64,000 bases of DNA from Reyranella aquatilis (GTDB lineage: Bacteria; Pseudomonadota; Alphaproteobacteria; Reyranellales; Reyranellaceae): the NCBI RefSeq assembly GCF_020880995.1, contig NZ_JAJISD010000011.1:169018-233017 (forward strand), given 5' to 3'. Below are positions 23,979 to 32,706 of the stretch, piece after piece (within the stretch, counting starts at the first letter, position 1; the number at the start of each line of letters is the position of its first letter). A model generated the notes under the pieces. That model did no database searches, was not told where the DNA came from, and was given only the letters and a program-made list of their open reading frames with translations. The position numbers and the translations under genes were made by a program.

Positions 23979-24621
23979 GTTCGGTCGGCGTGTTGACGTT
24001 GAGGAACGGTGCCGCATTGCCCGGCCAGACCAGTTCCTCGAAGACATAGCGCTGCGCGAAGGTCTCGACCCGGCGCATCCCCTCCTCGAGGATCGCCCGG
24101 CGCAGGTCGGCGGCGAGTTTCACCGACCATATGGCCAGCGTGTGCTCGCGCCGCTTGCCGTGGCGCACCATCAGCACGTCGGGCTCGGGCACATGCATCA
24201 GACCGCAAAGCCGGACCGTGAGGTCGAGCGGCAGGAAGGGAACATCGGCGGGCGCGGTCAGGATCCAGCCGGCATGGGGATGATGCTTCAGCGACCATTC
24301 CATGCCGGCCAGAATGCCGGCCAGAGGCCCGAGCCGCCGCCCCTCAAGTTGGGCGGCAGCCTGGATGTCGGGCGCGTCGGCGACGACCGGGACCTGAAGC
24401 GCCTCGAAGGCTGGGTCCGGGTCGTTGGCCACGATCACCAGATCCATCACCTGCGGTCGCAGCCGCTCGACCACATGGGCGATCATCGGCTTGCCGGCCA
24501 GCGGTCGCAGCGGCTTCAGCGGGCCCGGCCCCATGCGTCGCCCCTCGCCGCCCGCCAGGATGACACCCACCACCGCGCCGCTGCGGACGGGTCCTAAATT
24601 CTGCAACGCTTTTGCCGCCAT
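23926..24621 (-). CDS. mobA: Molybdenum cofactor guanylyltransferase-like NTP transferase
   Basis: 231 residues from ATG 24621 (start uncertain; an in-frame ATG 54 bases upstream and GTG codons downstream exist). The nucleotidyltransferase signature GVILAGGEGRRMG with a following lysine (PLKPL) and TAPADVPFLPLDL (metal-binding DxP) fit MobA, which links GMP to molybdopterin. VNTPTELSEA near the C-terminus is the usual MobA ending. No other cofactor genes are adjacent, so a related NTP-transferase (MobA-like) cannot be excluded. Confidence 0.82.
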   Translation of the reverse strand: MAAKALQNLGPVRSGAVVGVILAGGEGRRMGPGPLKPLRPLAGKPMIAHVVERLRPQVMDLVIVANDPDPAFEALQVPVVADAPDIQAAAQLEGRRLGPLAGILAGMEWSLKHHPHAGWILTAPADVPFLPLDLTVRLCGLMHVPEPDVLMVRHGKRREHTLAIWSVKLAADLRRAILEEGMRRVETFAQRYVFEELVWPGNAAPFLNVNTPTELSEAMRRLERARSRSRR

Positions 24622-24668
24622 GATGGCACTATGCGGGGACGACGCGATCAAGCAAGGGGGAGGAACAG

Positions 24669-25469
24669 ATGGCATTCAGCATCGCCAAGGCGGCGACATG
24701 GCTGCACCAGGTGGACAAGGCGCGGGCCGTCGTTGGCTGGTGGCCGGAACAGTTCGCCACCGACGATGAGCGGCTTGCCTACAAGGTCCAGGACGCCTTC
24801 CTGAAGAAGCAGGTCGTCAAGCAGGGACCGCTGGTCGGCTACAAGATCGCGCTGACCTCGCCGCAGATCCTCGCGCAGACCGGCCTCAAGGGCCCGGCCT
24901 ATGGTCCGATCCGCAAGAAGCGCGTGTTCGAGCACAAGGCGACCGTGCGCGCCGATCGCTGGACGCGGCTGGGCGCCGAACTCGAGATCATCCTGATCGT
25001 GAACGCCGACGTTCCCGCGCCGAAGGACAAGCCCTACGACCGGGACTCGATCGCGCGGTATGTCGGCGAGGCGCGCGCCGGCTTCGAGCTGATCGAGGAT
25101 CGCGGCGCCGACTACAGCCGCCTCGCCGTCAACCCGCTGATCATGGATGCCGGCTGGAACGGCGGCTCGCTGCTGGCGAAGCCCAACAAGGACTGGGCCA
25201 AGCTCGATCTCGGCAATCTGAACGGCTCCGTCTCCTTCGACGGCAAGGTGGTGCGCGAGGGCCATTCCGGTGACGTACTGGGCCATTGCTACAATGCGCT
25301 CGCGTGGCTGGCCAACAAGCTCGGCGACCACGGCAAGCGCCTGAAGAAGGGCATGATCGTCTCGACCGGCAGCATGGTCGCCTGCCAGTTCGTCCCGCCC
25401 GGCAGCACCGCCGTCGGCAGGATCGAGGGCCTGGGCGAGGTCACGCTGAAATACGAACTGCCGAAGTAG
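24669..25469 (+). CDS. 2-keto-4-pentenoate hydratase / FAH-family protein
   Basis: 266 residues, strong GGGGGAGGAACAG before the ATG. The fold of MhpD/DmpE-like hydratases is indicated by LVGYKIALTSP, GAELEIILIVNADVP with the metal-binding acidic pair, AGFELIEDRG, and the C-terminal KKGMIVSTGSMVACQFVPPG. Such enzymes hydrate 2-hydroxypenta-2,4-dienoate in aromatic meta-cleavage, or decarboxylate related oxo acids. No other meta-cleavage genes are near. The next gene starts 5 bp after the stop. Confidence 0.88.
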   Translation: MAFSIAKAATWLHQVDKARAVVGWWPEQFATDDERLAYKVQDAFLKKQVVKQGPLVGYKIALTSPQILAQTGLKGPAYGPIRKKRVFEHKATVRADRWTRLGAELEIILIVNADVPAPKDKPYDRDSIARYVGEARAGFELIEDRGADYSRLAVNPLIMDAGWNGGSLLAKPNKDWAKLDLGNLNGSVSFDGKVVREGHSGDVLGHCYNALAWLANKLGDHGKRLKKGMIVSTGSMVACQFVPPGSTAVGRIEGLGEVTLKYELPK

Positions 25470-25474
25470 GGGCG

Positions 25475-26542
25475 ATGCTGCTTCGCTCCCGCGCCACCCT
25501 CTCCCTGGCGACGGCGCTCGCCTTCGTCGGCCCGGCTGGCGCCAACGATTCGTCCTCGGAACTCGCCGCCGGGGGACTGGTGCTGGTCAAGACCGAGGCG
25601 ATCTCCATGCAGCGGGAGGACCTCACCCTGTCCCCGTCGGAGGTCCGCGTGCGCTACGAAATGCGCAACGACACCGGCCAGCCTGTGACGCTGCGCGTGG
25701 CCTTTCCGATGCCCGAGGTGCCGAGCGACACGCCGGCCGGAATGACGACGAAGAGCGGCGCCCACAACGTGGCGATGCGCCCGCCGACCGATCCCGATTT
25801 CCTGCGCTTCCGGGTCTGGGCGGACGGCCGCGAGATCAAGCCGGAGGTCGAGATCAAGGCACTGCTACCTGACGGGCGCGACATTGCCGCGGCGCTGCAG
25901 GAGATCGGCGGTCCGTCGCTGGTGCTTCAGCCGGGCATTTTTCCATCGGCCGAAGACAAACCGCTCGCCCCCGTTGCGCGCCAGAAGCTGCAGGCACTGG
26001 GCGCCCTCGAGCCGCTGGAGGGCGGCGACGGTTTCCGGCTGCCTTGGTCCGTCCGCATCACCTTCCACTGGATGCAAACCTTCGCGCCGGGCGTCACCGT
26101 GGTCGAGCACAGCTACAAGCCCGTGATCGGCAGCCGGTTCATCGTGATCGAGGACAACGGCAAGATCGGCGGCTCGGGCGGCGAGGATCCGTTGCGTGCC
26201 TTCTGCATCGATGCCGCCACCGATCAGTCGATCCGCGCCGCCGACCGCCGGGTGAAGGAGGCCAGGCGCCCCGCAGGCGCCGACGCGCCGCTGCTGACGG
26301 GCTATACGCTGGGCTACATTCTCCAGACGGCGCGCAATTGGCGCGGCGGCACCATCGGGACGTTCAACCTCACTCTGGAAGGCGGTCCGATCGTCGTCGA
26401 GGGCAACACGGTGGGCAATGTGCGCATAACGACGCTCTGCACCGAGCTACCGCTTCGGCGGACGGGCCCCCAACGCTTCGAGGCGACGGTGCGGAACTAT
26501 GTCCCGAAAGAGGACCTGCGGATCCTCTACATCGCAGATTAG
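25475..26542 (+). CDS. Exported DUF4424 protein
   Basis: 355 residues beginning 5 bp after the hydratase stop; the longer frame upstream is out-of-frame coding shadow. Signal peptide LLRSRATLSLATALAFVGPAGA. The mature region is beta-rich with SSELAAGGLVLVKTEAISMQ, VRYEMRNDTGQPVTLRVAFPMPE and a C-terminal LPLRRTGPQRFEATVRNYVP, which fit DUF4424 (periplasmic, unknown function). YTLGYILQTARNWRGGTIGTFNLTLE near the end is also family-like. It converges on the RTX gene 22 bp away. Confidence 0.82.
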   Translation: MLLRSRATLSLATALAFVGPAGANDSSSELAAGGLVLVKTEAISMQREDLTLSPSEVRVRYEMRNDTGQPVTLRVAFPMPEVPSDTPAGMTTKSGAHNVAMRPPTDPDFLRFRVWADGREIKPEVEIKALLPDGRDIAAALQEIGGPSLVLQPGIFPSAEDKPLAPVARQKLQALGALEPLEGGDGFRLPWSVRITFHWMQTFAPGVTVVEHSYKPVIGSRFIVIEDNGKIGGSGGEDPLRAFCIDAATDQSIRAADRRVKEARRPAGADAPLLTGYTLGYILQTARNWRGGTIGTFNLTLEGGPIVVEGNTVGNVRITTLCTELPLRRTGPQRFEATVRNYVPKEDLRILYIAD

Positions 26543-26564
26543 ATTTCGCGGCCTTGCCGCTCGG

Positions 26565-29500
26565 TCAGACGACGAGAAAGTCGGCAGCCGAGAGACCGCC
26601 GACCGGCGCCGTCACCGTGGCGAACTGGACGGCAGTCCCCGCTCCCGTGCCATCGGCATCGTAGAACAGGGCGCCGGTCGTCGCATTGAATACGATCCTG
26701 TCGTCCGCATCGAGCGCCGCAGACCCGATCCGGAAGGCACCCGCGGCAAGGGCACCGTCCGACAGGCCGGTGAACATCGCGTTGTCGAGGACGATCGTGT
26801 CGTCGACCGAGCTGAAGTCCGTGATCGTGTCGGAATTGCTTCCGCCCAAAGTGGTGTTGAACAGGAAGCTGTCGGCGCCGGTCCCACCTGTGAGCGTGTC
26901 CGTTCCGAGACCGCCGTTGAGGCTGTCGTTGTCTGCGCCTCCATTCAAGGTGTCGGCGCCGTTGCCGCCGAGCAACGTGTCCGCGCCGGCCTCGCCGTTG
27001 AGCGTATCGACACCCGCCAGTCCGTCGAGATAGTCGTCGCCGCCGCCCCCGCTCAGGACATTGTCCACGCTGGAGCCCCGGATGATGTTGGCGAGAGCAT
27101 TGCCGGTGCCCGTTGTGCCGGCGTTGAGCGTGAGATTCTCGACGTTGTCGCTCAACGCGAAGCTCACTGTGGAATAGACGATATCCGTGCCTTCCCCGGC
27201 CAGTTCCGTCACCGCGTCGAGCACGTTGTCCACGGCATAGCTGTCGTTGCCCGTCCCGCCCACCAGGACATCGGCACCGGTGGCACCGTTCAGCGTATCG
27301 TCACCCGCGCCGCCCACGAGCGTGTTGGCAGCCAGATTCCCGAACAGGTTATTGTCGAGCGCGTTTCCGGTGCCGTTGATCGCCGCACTTCCGGACAGTG
27401 TGAGCCACTCCACGTTGTCTCCCAGGGTAAAGGTCACGAACGAGTTGACCCTGTCGAGGCCCTCGCTCGTGGCCTCGACGATCGTGTCCAGGATGTTGTC
27501 GACATAGTAGAAATCGTCGCCGGTGCCGCCGACCATCGTGTCGGCGCCCGCCTTGCCGTCGATCTCGTCGGCCCCGGCGCCGCCCTCGAGCCGGTTCGCT
27601 CCAGAGTTTCCGTTTAGGAAGTTGGCCTCCGCGTTGCCAGTGCCATCGATGTTCGCTGCACCTTCCAGCGTCAGGTATTCGAAGTTGGCGCCCAGCGTCC
27701 AGCTCACCGCCGCCCGGACCCAGTCGCTGCCCGCACCTTCGGCCTCCGTGACGACGTCGCCCGCATTGTCGACGTAGTAGCTGTCGTTGCCGGCCCCGCC
27801 CGCCATCGTGTCGGCGCCCGCCCCGCCATCCAGCGCGTTGTGCCCGCTGTTGCCGATCAGAACGTTGTCGAGGCCGTTGCCGGTGATCGCGTAGTTGCCG
27901 CTTCCGGTCAAGGTCAGGTTCTCGATGTTGGCACCCAACGTACGCGACACCGACGATACGACCGTGTCGATGCCGGCGTCGGCTTCCTCGGTGACCGAAT
28001 CCGACGTGCTGCCGACGAAGTAGGTGTCGTTGCCAGCGCCGCCGGCGAGCGTGTCGACTCCGCCACCGCCGTCCAGGATATTGTCTCCGGCGTTGCCGAG
28101 GAGGATGTTGGCCAGCTCATTGCCCGTGCCGTCGATGTTCGCGCTGCCGCCCAGCGTCAGGTTCTCGACATTGGCGCCCAACGTCCAGGACACGGAGGCA
28201 ATGACGGTGTCGGTACCGCCAACGGCCGACTCCGCCACCGTGTCGGACGCGTTGTCGACGACATAAGTGTCGTTGCCCGCTCCGCCCGTCAGCGCGTCGG
28301 CTCCCGCACCGCCATCCAGAACATTATCGCCGGCATTCCCGAACAGGGCGTTGTCCAGCTCGTTGCCTGTCCCGTCGATGTTGCCGCTGCCGATCAGCGT
28401 AAGGAGCTCCAGGTTGGCGCCCAGTCTCCAGGTCAAGGACGACACCACCGCATCGGTGCCGCTGGCGGCCGCTTCCGTCGCGACATCCAATGCGCTGTCC
28501 ACGTAGTAGGTGTCATTGCCGGTGCCGCCCGCCATCGAGTCCGCGCCAGCGCCACCGTCCAGCACATTGTCGCCCGCGTTGCCTGTGAGCACATTGGCGA
28601 GACCGTTTCCGGTGGCGTCGATATTGGCGCTTCCTGCAAGCGTCAGCTTCTCGACATGGCCGCCCAAAGTGTAGCTGATCGTGCTCGTGACCGTATCGGT
28701 GCCGCCCGCGGCCAGTTCCACCACCAGGTCGCCCGCGTCATCGACGAAGTATTTGTCGTCGCCGCCGCCGCCGATCATGGTATCGGCACCCGCCCGGCCG
28801 TTCAGGATGTCGTTGTCCCCGCCGCCGTCGAGAACGTTGGCCCCACTGTTGCCGAACAGTTCATTGCGAAGCGAGTTGCCGGTGGCATTGAGATCGTCGA
28901 CACCGATCAATTCGAGGTTCTCGACGTTGGCCGCAAGGGCGTAGCTGACCGTGCTGATCACGTCGTCCACACCTTCCGAAAGCGCTTCGACCACCACGTC
29001 GCCGGCTTCGTCGACATAGTAGATGTCCTGGCCGATGCCTCCGATCATCGTGTCGGCGCCCGCGCCGCCATCGAGCACATTGCTGCGGCCGTTTCCCGTC
29101 AGGATGTTGTCGAGGCTGTTGCCGAAGCCTTTAAGGAGATCGTTGCCGGTGAGAGTCAGGTTCTCGATATTTGCACCCAGAGTATAGTTCACCGACGCCA
29201 GTACCGTATCCCGCCCGCCATCGACCTCCTCGACGACGAGGTCCCCGACATTGTCGACATGGTATGTATCGTCGCCGGCACCGCCGGCCATCGTGTCCGC
29301 ACCCAAGCCGCCATCCAGCACATTGCGCCCGACATTGCCCGATAGTGTGTTGGCGAACGCATTGCCGGTGGCGTAGTTGTCGCCCTCTCCGACGAGAGTG
29401 AGAGCCTCGATCTCGTCCTCCGCCTCCAGCGCGAAGGACACCCACGAGACGACCGTATCGAATCCCTCGCCCGCGTTCTCGATCACGACATCGTCGCCGT

Positions 29501-30818
29501 CCTCCACGACGTAGAGGTCGTCCCCGGATCCTCCGATCAGCGTATTCGCCCCGGCTTCGGCCTGCAGATAGTCGTCGCCTTCGCCGCCGATCAGCCTGTC
29601 GGCGCCCAGACCGCCGTACAGGAAGTCGTTCCCGGCACCGCCATCCAGGAGATTGTCTCCGCCATTACCGACCAGGCTGTTCTCCAGTCCGTTGCCGGTA
29701 CCTGCAATCGCGTCCGTCCCGCCCAGCGTGAGGTTTTCCACCTCCGCCGCCAGCACGTAGCTCACGACCGAGATCACCCGGTCAGTGCCTTCGTCAGCCA
29801 ACTCGACCACCACGTCGTCTGGCTGGTCCACGACGTAGATGTCGTCGCCCGCGCCACCGATCAGCGTATCGGCTCCTGCACGGCCGTTGAGCGTGTCGTT
29901 GCCCATCCCGCCGTGGAGTACGTTGGACCCGCTGTTGCCGAGCATCACATTGTCGAGGTCGTTGCCCGTCCCCGCGAGGTTCGCGCCGCCCCGCAGGGTC
30001 AGGTTCTCGACGTGGGCAGACAGGGCGTAGGTCACGGTCGAGATCACCTTGTCGATCCCCTCGCCCGCGGCCTCGACCACCACGTCGCCCGTGCGGTCGA
30101 CGACGTAAGTGTCGTTGCCCGCGCCACCGATCAGCGTGTCGGCGCCGCCTTGGCCGTTCAGCCTGTCGTTGCCGGCCCCGCCGGTCAGCACGTTGGCGCC
30201 GCTGTTGCCGACCAGCACGTTGTCCAGCCCGTTACCCGTTCCGTCGAGGTTCGCACTGCCGCGCAGGGTCAGGTTCTCTACGTCCGCCGAGAGCACGTAG
30301 GACACCGTCGAGAGGACCCCGTCGATGCCTTCGCCCGCGGCCTCGACCACCAAGTCGCCCGTGCGGTCGACGAAGTAGACATCGTTGCCTTCCCCACCGA
30401 TCAGCATGTCGGCGCCGCCTTGGCCGTTCAGCCTGTCGTTGCCGGCCCCGCCGGTCAGCACGTTGGCGCCGCTGTTGCCGACCAGCACGTTGTCCAGCCC
30501 GTTACCCGTCCCGCCGAGGTTCGCGCTGCCGCGCAGGGTCAGGTTCTCGACCTCTGCCGAGAGCACGTAGGACACCGTCGAAATCACCGTGTCGGTGCCC
30601 TCGCCTGCCATTTCGATCACCACGTCGCCGACCTGGTCGACGAAGTACGTGTCGTTGCCTTCCCCGCCGGCCATCGTATCGGCACCGGCCCCACCGACGA
30701 GAACGTCGTTGGCCAATCCGCCGAACAGCGAGTCGGAGCCCGCGAAACCGTACAGGAAATCCGCTGTGCTCGTGCCGAACAGTTCGTCGTCGAAAATAGT
30801 GCCTCTGATGGCTGCCAT
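26565..30818 (-). CDS. Giant RTX (haemolysin-type calcium-binding repeat) protein
   Basis: 1417 residues; GGGGA precedes the ATG at 30818. No N-terminal signal peptide, as expected for type I secretion. From about residue 21 to 1245 it is made of 14 tandem units of about 88 residues. Each combines one or two nonapeptide calcium-binding stretches (GGAGNDRLNG, GGAGADTMAG), a YVVD..GDVVVE strand, and a closing VENLTLxGxxNxxGTGN segment. The last 120 residues (DSFLFNTTLGG, DTITDFSSVDDTIVLD, FRIGS, LFYDADG, ending AADFLVV) form the usual uncleaved secretion signal. No catalytic domain is seen, so it may be a surface-layer, adhesin or matrix protein. No type I exporter is encoded in the window. Confidence 0.93.
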   Translation of the reverse strand: MAAIRGTIFDDELFGTSTADFLYGFAGSDSLFGGLANDVLVGGAGADTMAGGEGNDTYFVDQVGDVVIEMAGEGTDTVISTVSYVLSAEVENLTLRGSANLGGTGNGLDNVLVGNSGANVLTGGAGNDRLNGQGGADMLIGGEGNDVYFVDRTGDLVVEAAGEGIDGVLSTVSYVLSADVENLTLRGSANLDGTGNGLDNVLVGNSGANVLTGGAGNDRLNGQGGADTLIGGAGNDTYVVDRTGDVVVEAAGEGIDKVISTVTYALSAHVENLTLRGGANLAGTGNDLDNVMLGNSGSNVLHGGMGNDTLNGRAGADTLIGGAGDDIYVVDQPDDVVVELADEGTDRVISVVSYVLAAEVENLTLGGTDAIAGTGNGLENSLVGNGGDNLLDGGAGNDFLYGGLGADRLIGGEGDDYLQAEAGANTLIGGSGDDLYVVEDGDDVVIENAGEGFDTVVSWVSFALEAEDEIEALTLVGEGDNYATGNAFANTLSGNVGRNVLDGGLGADTMAGGAGDDTYHVDNVGDLVVEEVDGGRDTVLASVNYTLGANIENLTLTGNDLLKGFGNSLDNILTGNGRSNVLDGGAGADTMIGGIGQDIYYVDEAGDVVVEALSEGVDDVISTVSYALAANVENLELIGVDDLNATGNSLRNELFGNSGANVLDGGGDNDILNGRAGADTMIGGGGDDKYFVDDAGDLVVELAAGGTDTVTSTISYTLGGHVEKLTLAGSANIDATGNGLANVLTGNAGDNVLDGGAGADSMAGGTGNDTYYVDSALDVATEAAASGTDAVVSSLTWRLGANLELLTLIGSGNIDGTGNELDNALFGNAGDNVLDGGAGADALTGGAGNDTYVVDNASDTVAESAVGGTDTVIASVSWTLGANVENLTLGGSANIDGTGNELANILLGNAGDNILDGGGGVDTLAGGAGNDTYFVGSTSDSVTEEADAGIDTVVSSVSRTLGANIENLTLTGSGNYAITGNGLDNVLIGNSGHNALDGGAGADTMAGGAGNDSYYVDNAGDVVTEAEGAGSDWVRAAVSWTLGANFEYLTLEGAANIDGTGNAEANFLNGNSGANRLEGGAGADEIDGKAGADTMVGGTGDDFYYVDNILDTIVEATSEGLDRVNSFVTFTLGDNVEWLTLSGSAAINGTGNALDNNLFGNLAANTLVGGAGDDTLNGATGADVLVGGTGNDSYAVDNVLDAVTELAGEGTDIVYSTVSFALSDNVENLTLNAGTTGTGNALANIIRGSSVDNVLSGGGGDDYLDGLAGVDTLNGEAGADTLLGGNGADTLNGGADNDSLNGGLGTDTLTGGTGADSFLFNTTLGGSNSDTITDFSSVDDTIVLDNAMFTGLSDGALAAGAFRIGSAALDADDRIVFNATTGALFYDADGTGAGTAVQFATVTAPVGGLSAADFLVV
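27083..30758 (-). repeat. 14 tandem coding repeats (about 264-270 bp each) in the RTX gene
   Basis: The N-terminal units are the most alike: 30138-30239 and 30408-30509 are identical over 102 bp at an exact 270-bp offset. Units toward the C-terminus are more diverged and a few residues shorter or longer. Confidence 0.88.
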
Positions 30819-31030
30819 GACACTTCCCCTCACGTGCTGTGACCGGCTGGACCGATCCCGGCGGCGAGCGAGGCGAAGCTCATGGGAGATCCTCGTGCCA
30901 CCTTGGATGGCACCAGTGTCATGGGCCCTGGTTTCCGGCGGATTGCCGAAGGAGGCCGGTTTGTTTCGTCGGTTTCACGCCATGGTCGTCAGAGCGCCGG
31001 CGGCGGCCCCTCAATCGCGGGGACGCCCCG

Positions 31031-31759
31031 TCACCGATCGGTGGCGCGTCTTTCCCATTTCATGACGGCCAGCGAGGCATCCGGCCTCAATTGCCGCCAC
31101 GACAATCGCCGAACAAACTCCCGGCCGACCACCAGCGCGTCGTAGTCCCCAGGAAAGAGCTGGGCGATCGCCGGATCGAGGGCGTTGAGACCGCCCGCAT
31201 AGGCGCCAAAGGCCGGCAGGATGATGCGCCTTCCATCAGTCAGGAAGCAGCGCCGCCGCAGGCCTCGTCCGCGCACCGTGAGCGCGGCCACGGGATGATA
31301 GTGACCCGACACCTCGCCCTCGGCCGGCCCGAACAGTGCCTCGTGCCGGAACACCAGGGGCCCGGCCGCAATCTCCCCCGCCACCTCGCCCCATCCCTCC
31401 GGCGGCGGCGCGGGATCGTGATTGCCGGCGATCCAGACAAAGCGGGTCCGCGACGTGAGGCGCGCAATCGCCATCCTCTCGGTCTCGGGCATGCGCTCGA
31501 TCGCGGCCCGGTCGTGGAACGAATCGCCCAGGCAGACAAGGGTGCGTGGTCGGACGGCGTCGATCAGGGCCGCGAGCGCGCCCAGCGTCTGGCGCGTGTC
31601 GTAGCGCGGCAACAGCTTGCGCGCGTTGACGGCGTAGGAAGAACCTTTCTCGAGATGGAGGTCGGCGACCGCCAGCAACCGTTCCGCGGGCCAGTAGAGA
31701 GCGCCCATCGGCAGCGCTTCGAGCGGCTCGCCGGCACACATGAACGCGAGCCTGTTCAT
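31031..31759 (-). CDS. pdeM: Ligase-associated DNA damage response endonuclease PdeM
   Basis: 242 residues (start at 31759; another ATG 18 bases downstream is possible, neither with a strong Shine-Dalgarno). A calcineurin-type metallophosphoesterase: LLAVADLHLEKG (DxH), VCLGDSFHDR (GD), WIAGNHDP (GNHD) and EVSGHYHPVA (GHxH) give the two-metal site. The N-terminal EPLEALPMGALYWP is typical of PdeM, which normally travels with an Lhr-type helicase and an ATP-dependent ligase. Those partners are not in the window. The 126-bp gap to the divergent eipB gene must hold both promoters. Confidence 0.87.
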   Translation of the reverse strand: MNRLAFMCAGEPLEALPMGALYWPAERLLAVADLHLEKGSSYAVNARKLLPRYDTRQTLGALAALIDAVRPRTLVCLGDSFHDRAAIERMPETERMAIARLTSRTRFVWIAGNHDPAPPPEGWGEVAGEIAAGPLVFRHEALFGPAEGEVSGHYHPVAALTVRGRGLRRRCFLTDGRRIILPAFGAYAGGLNALDPAIAQLFPGDYDALVVGREFVRRLSWRQLRPDASLAVMKWERRATDR

Positions 31760-31885
31760 GGCATGTGCACGCGCACCCGCAGGCCATCCCCATCCAACGG
31801 GTCCCGCCCGAATCCGGCCACGATCTCGCGCAATTTCATGCGAAGCACGATTGACCGGGTGCGGGCCGGTGCGCAAGGTGACTCG

Positions 31886-32677
31886 ATGCATCGTTTCGTG
31901 TGTCTCGCCGTCGCCGCGCTTCTGTGCGGGCCGCAACTTGCCTACGCGCAGATGCAGCCCCACCGGGCGGAGTATGTGTTGAGACTGGGCAATGCCGCCA
32001 ATGCGCCGCGGATCGGCACGGCGGTGCAGGACATTTCCCAGGATTGCGCGGGCTGGCACCTGAAGCGCGATATCGCTTCCGAGATCGCGCTCACGGCCTC
32101 CTGGAAGATGGCGTTGTCTTCCAAGCTTGATGCCGAGGAAACCCGCAGCGGCAACAACCTTCGCTATCGAACCGTGCAGGTTCAGAACGGCAATACGCGA
32201 GAGACCAAGGGCCGCGTCCAGAAAGACGGCGGCGAATTGCGAACCGAGATCGTCCAGCCCGGCGTCCCACCCTTCCAGTTTTCCCTGCCGAACGCCACGC
32301 TCCTGCCCGTTGCCGCCATCGATCACCTGATCGAGAGGCTGCGCGCCAACGCCACCGCCTTTCCGGCGCTGACCTTCGATCCGGAGGTGGTGGGCGACGT
32401 CTTTCTGGTCGACGTGACGCAGCTCGGCAACGACAGGCTCCGTCCGGCCCGGCCGTCCGACAAGCCGGTCGCGCTCCCAAAGGGAAAGTCGTGGCCTCTG
32501 GTCATGAGCTTCACCCGTGGCCGCCAGCAGGCACAGAGACCCATGTTTTCCGTGACGGCCCAGGTCTTCGAGAATGGCGTTCTCGATCGCCTGACGGTCG
32601 ATACCGGCCTCGTGACCGTGACGGCCGACTTGCAGACCCTCGAAATGCGACCGGCCCCCAACTGCCCGAGGTCCTGA
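31886..32677 (+). CDS. eipB: EipB-type cell-envelope integrity protein (DUF1849)
   Basis: 263 residues; AAGGTG before the ATG. Signal peptide HRFVCLAVAALLCGPQLAYA. The mature domain starts PHRAEYVLRLG and has QDCAGWHLKRD and a C-terminal APNCPRS. These two cysteines correspond to the conserved disulfide of Brucella EipB, a periplasmic beta-spiral protein needed for envelope integrity. Downstream, after 29 bp, the photolyase gene begins. Confidence 0.88.
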   Translation: MHRFVCLAVAALLCGPQLAYAQMQPHRAEYVLRLGNAANAPRIGTAVQDISQDCAGWHLKRDIASEIALTASWKMALSSKLDAEETRSGNNLRYRTVQVQNGNTRETKGRVQKDGGELRTEIVQPGVPPFQFSLPNATLLPVAAIDHLIERLRANATAFPALTFDPEVVGDVFLVDVTQLGNDRLRPARPSDKPVALPKGKSWPLVMSFTRGRQQAQRPMFSVTAQVFENGVLDRLTVDTGLVTVTADLQTLEMRPAPNCPRS

Positions 32678-32706
32678 CCGATCATCCGGCCGGCCCCGCC
32701 CTGCGT

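Noticed and set aside
27840..29345. 501-residue plus-strand open frame (and several shorter ones) across the RTX region
   Set aside because: It is the mirror of the repeat-coding minus strand; its repeats follow the RTX periodicity and it has no independent Shine-Dalgarno or family.
27083..30758. Regular repeats that might suggest a CRISPR array
   Set aside because: Units are 264-270 bp, fully coding in one frame and give RTX nonapeptides; there are no short repeat/spacer alternations or cas genes.
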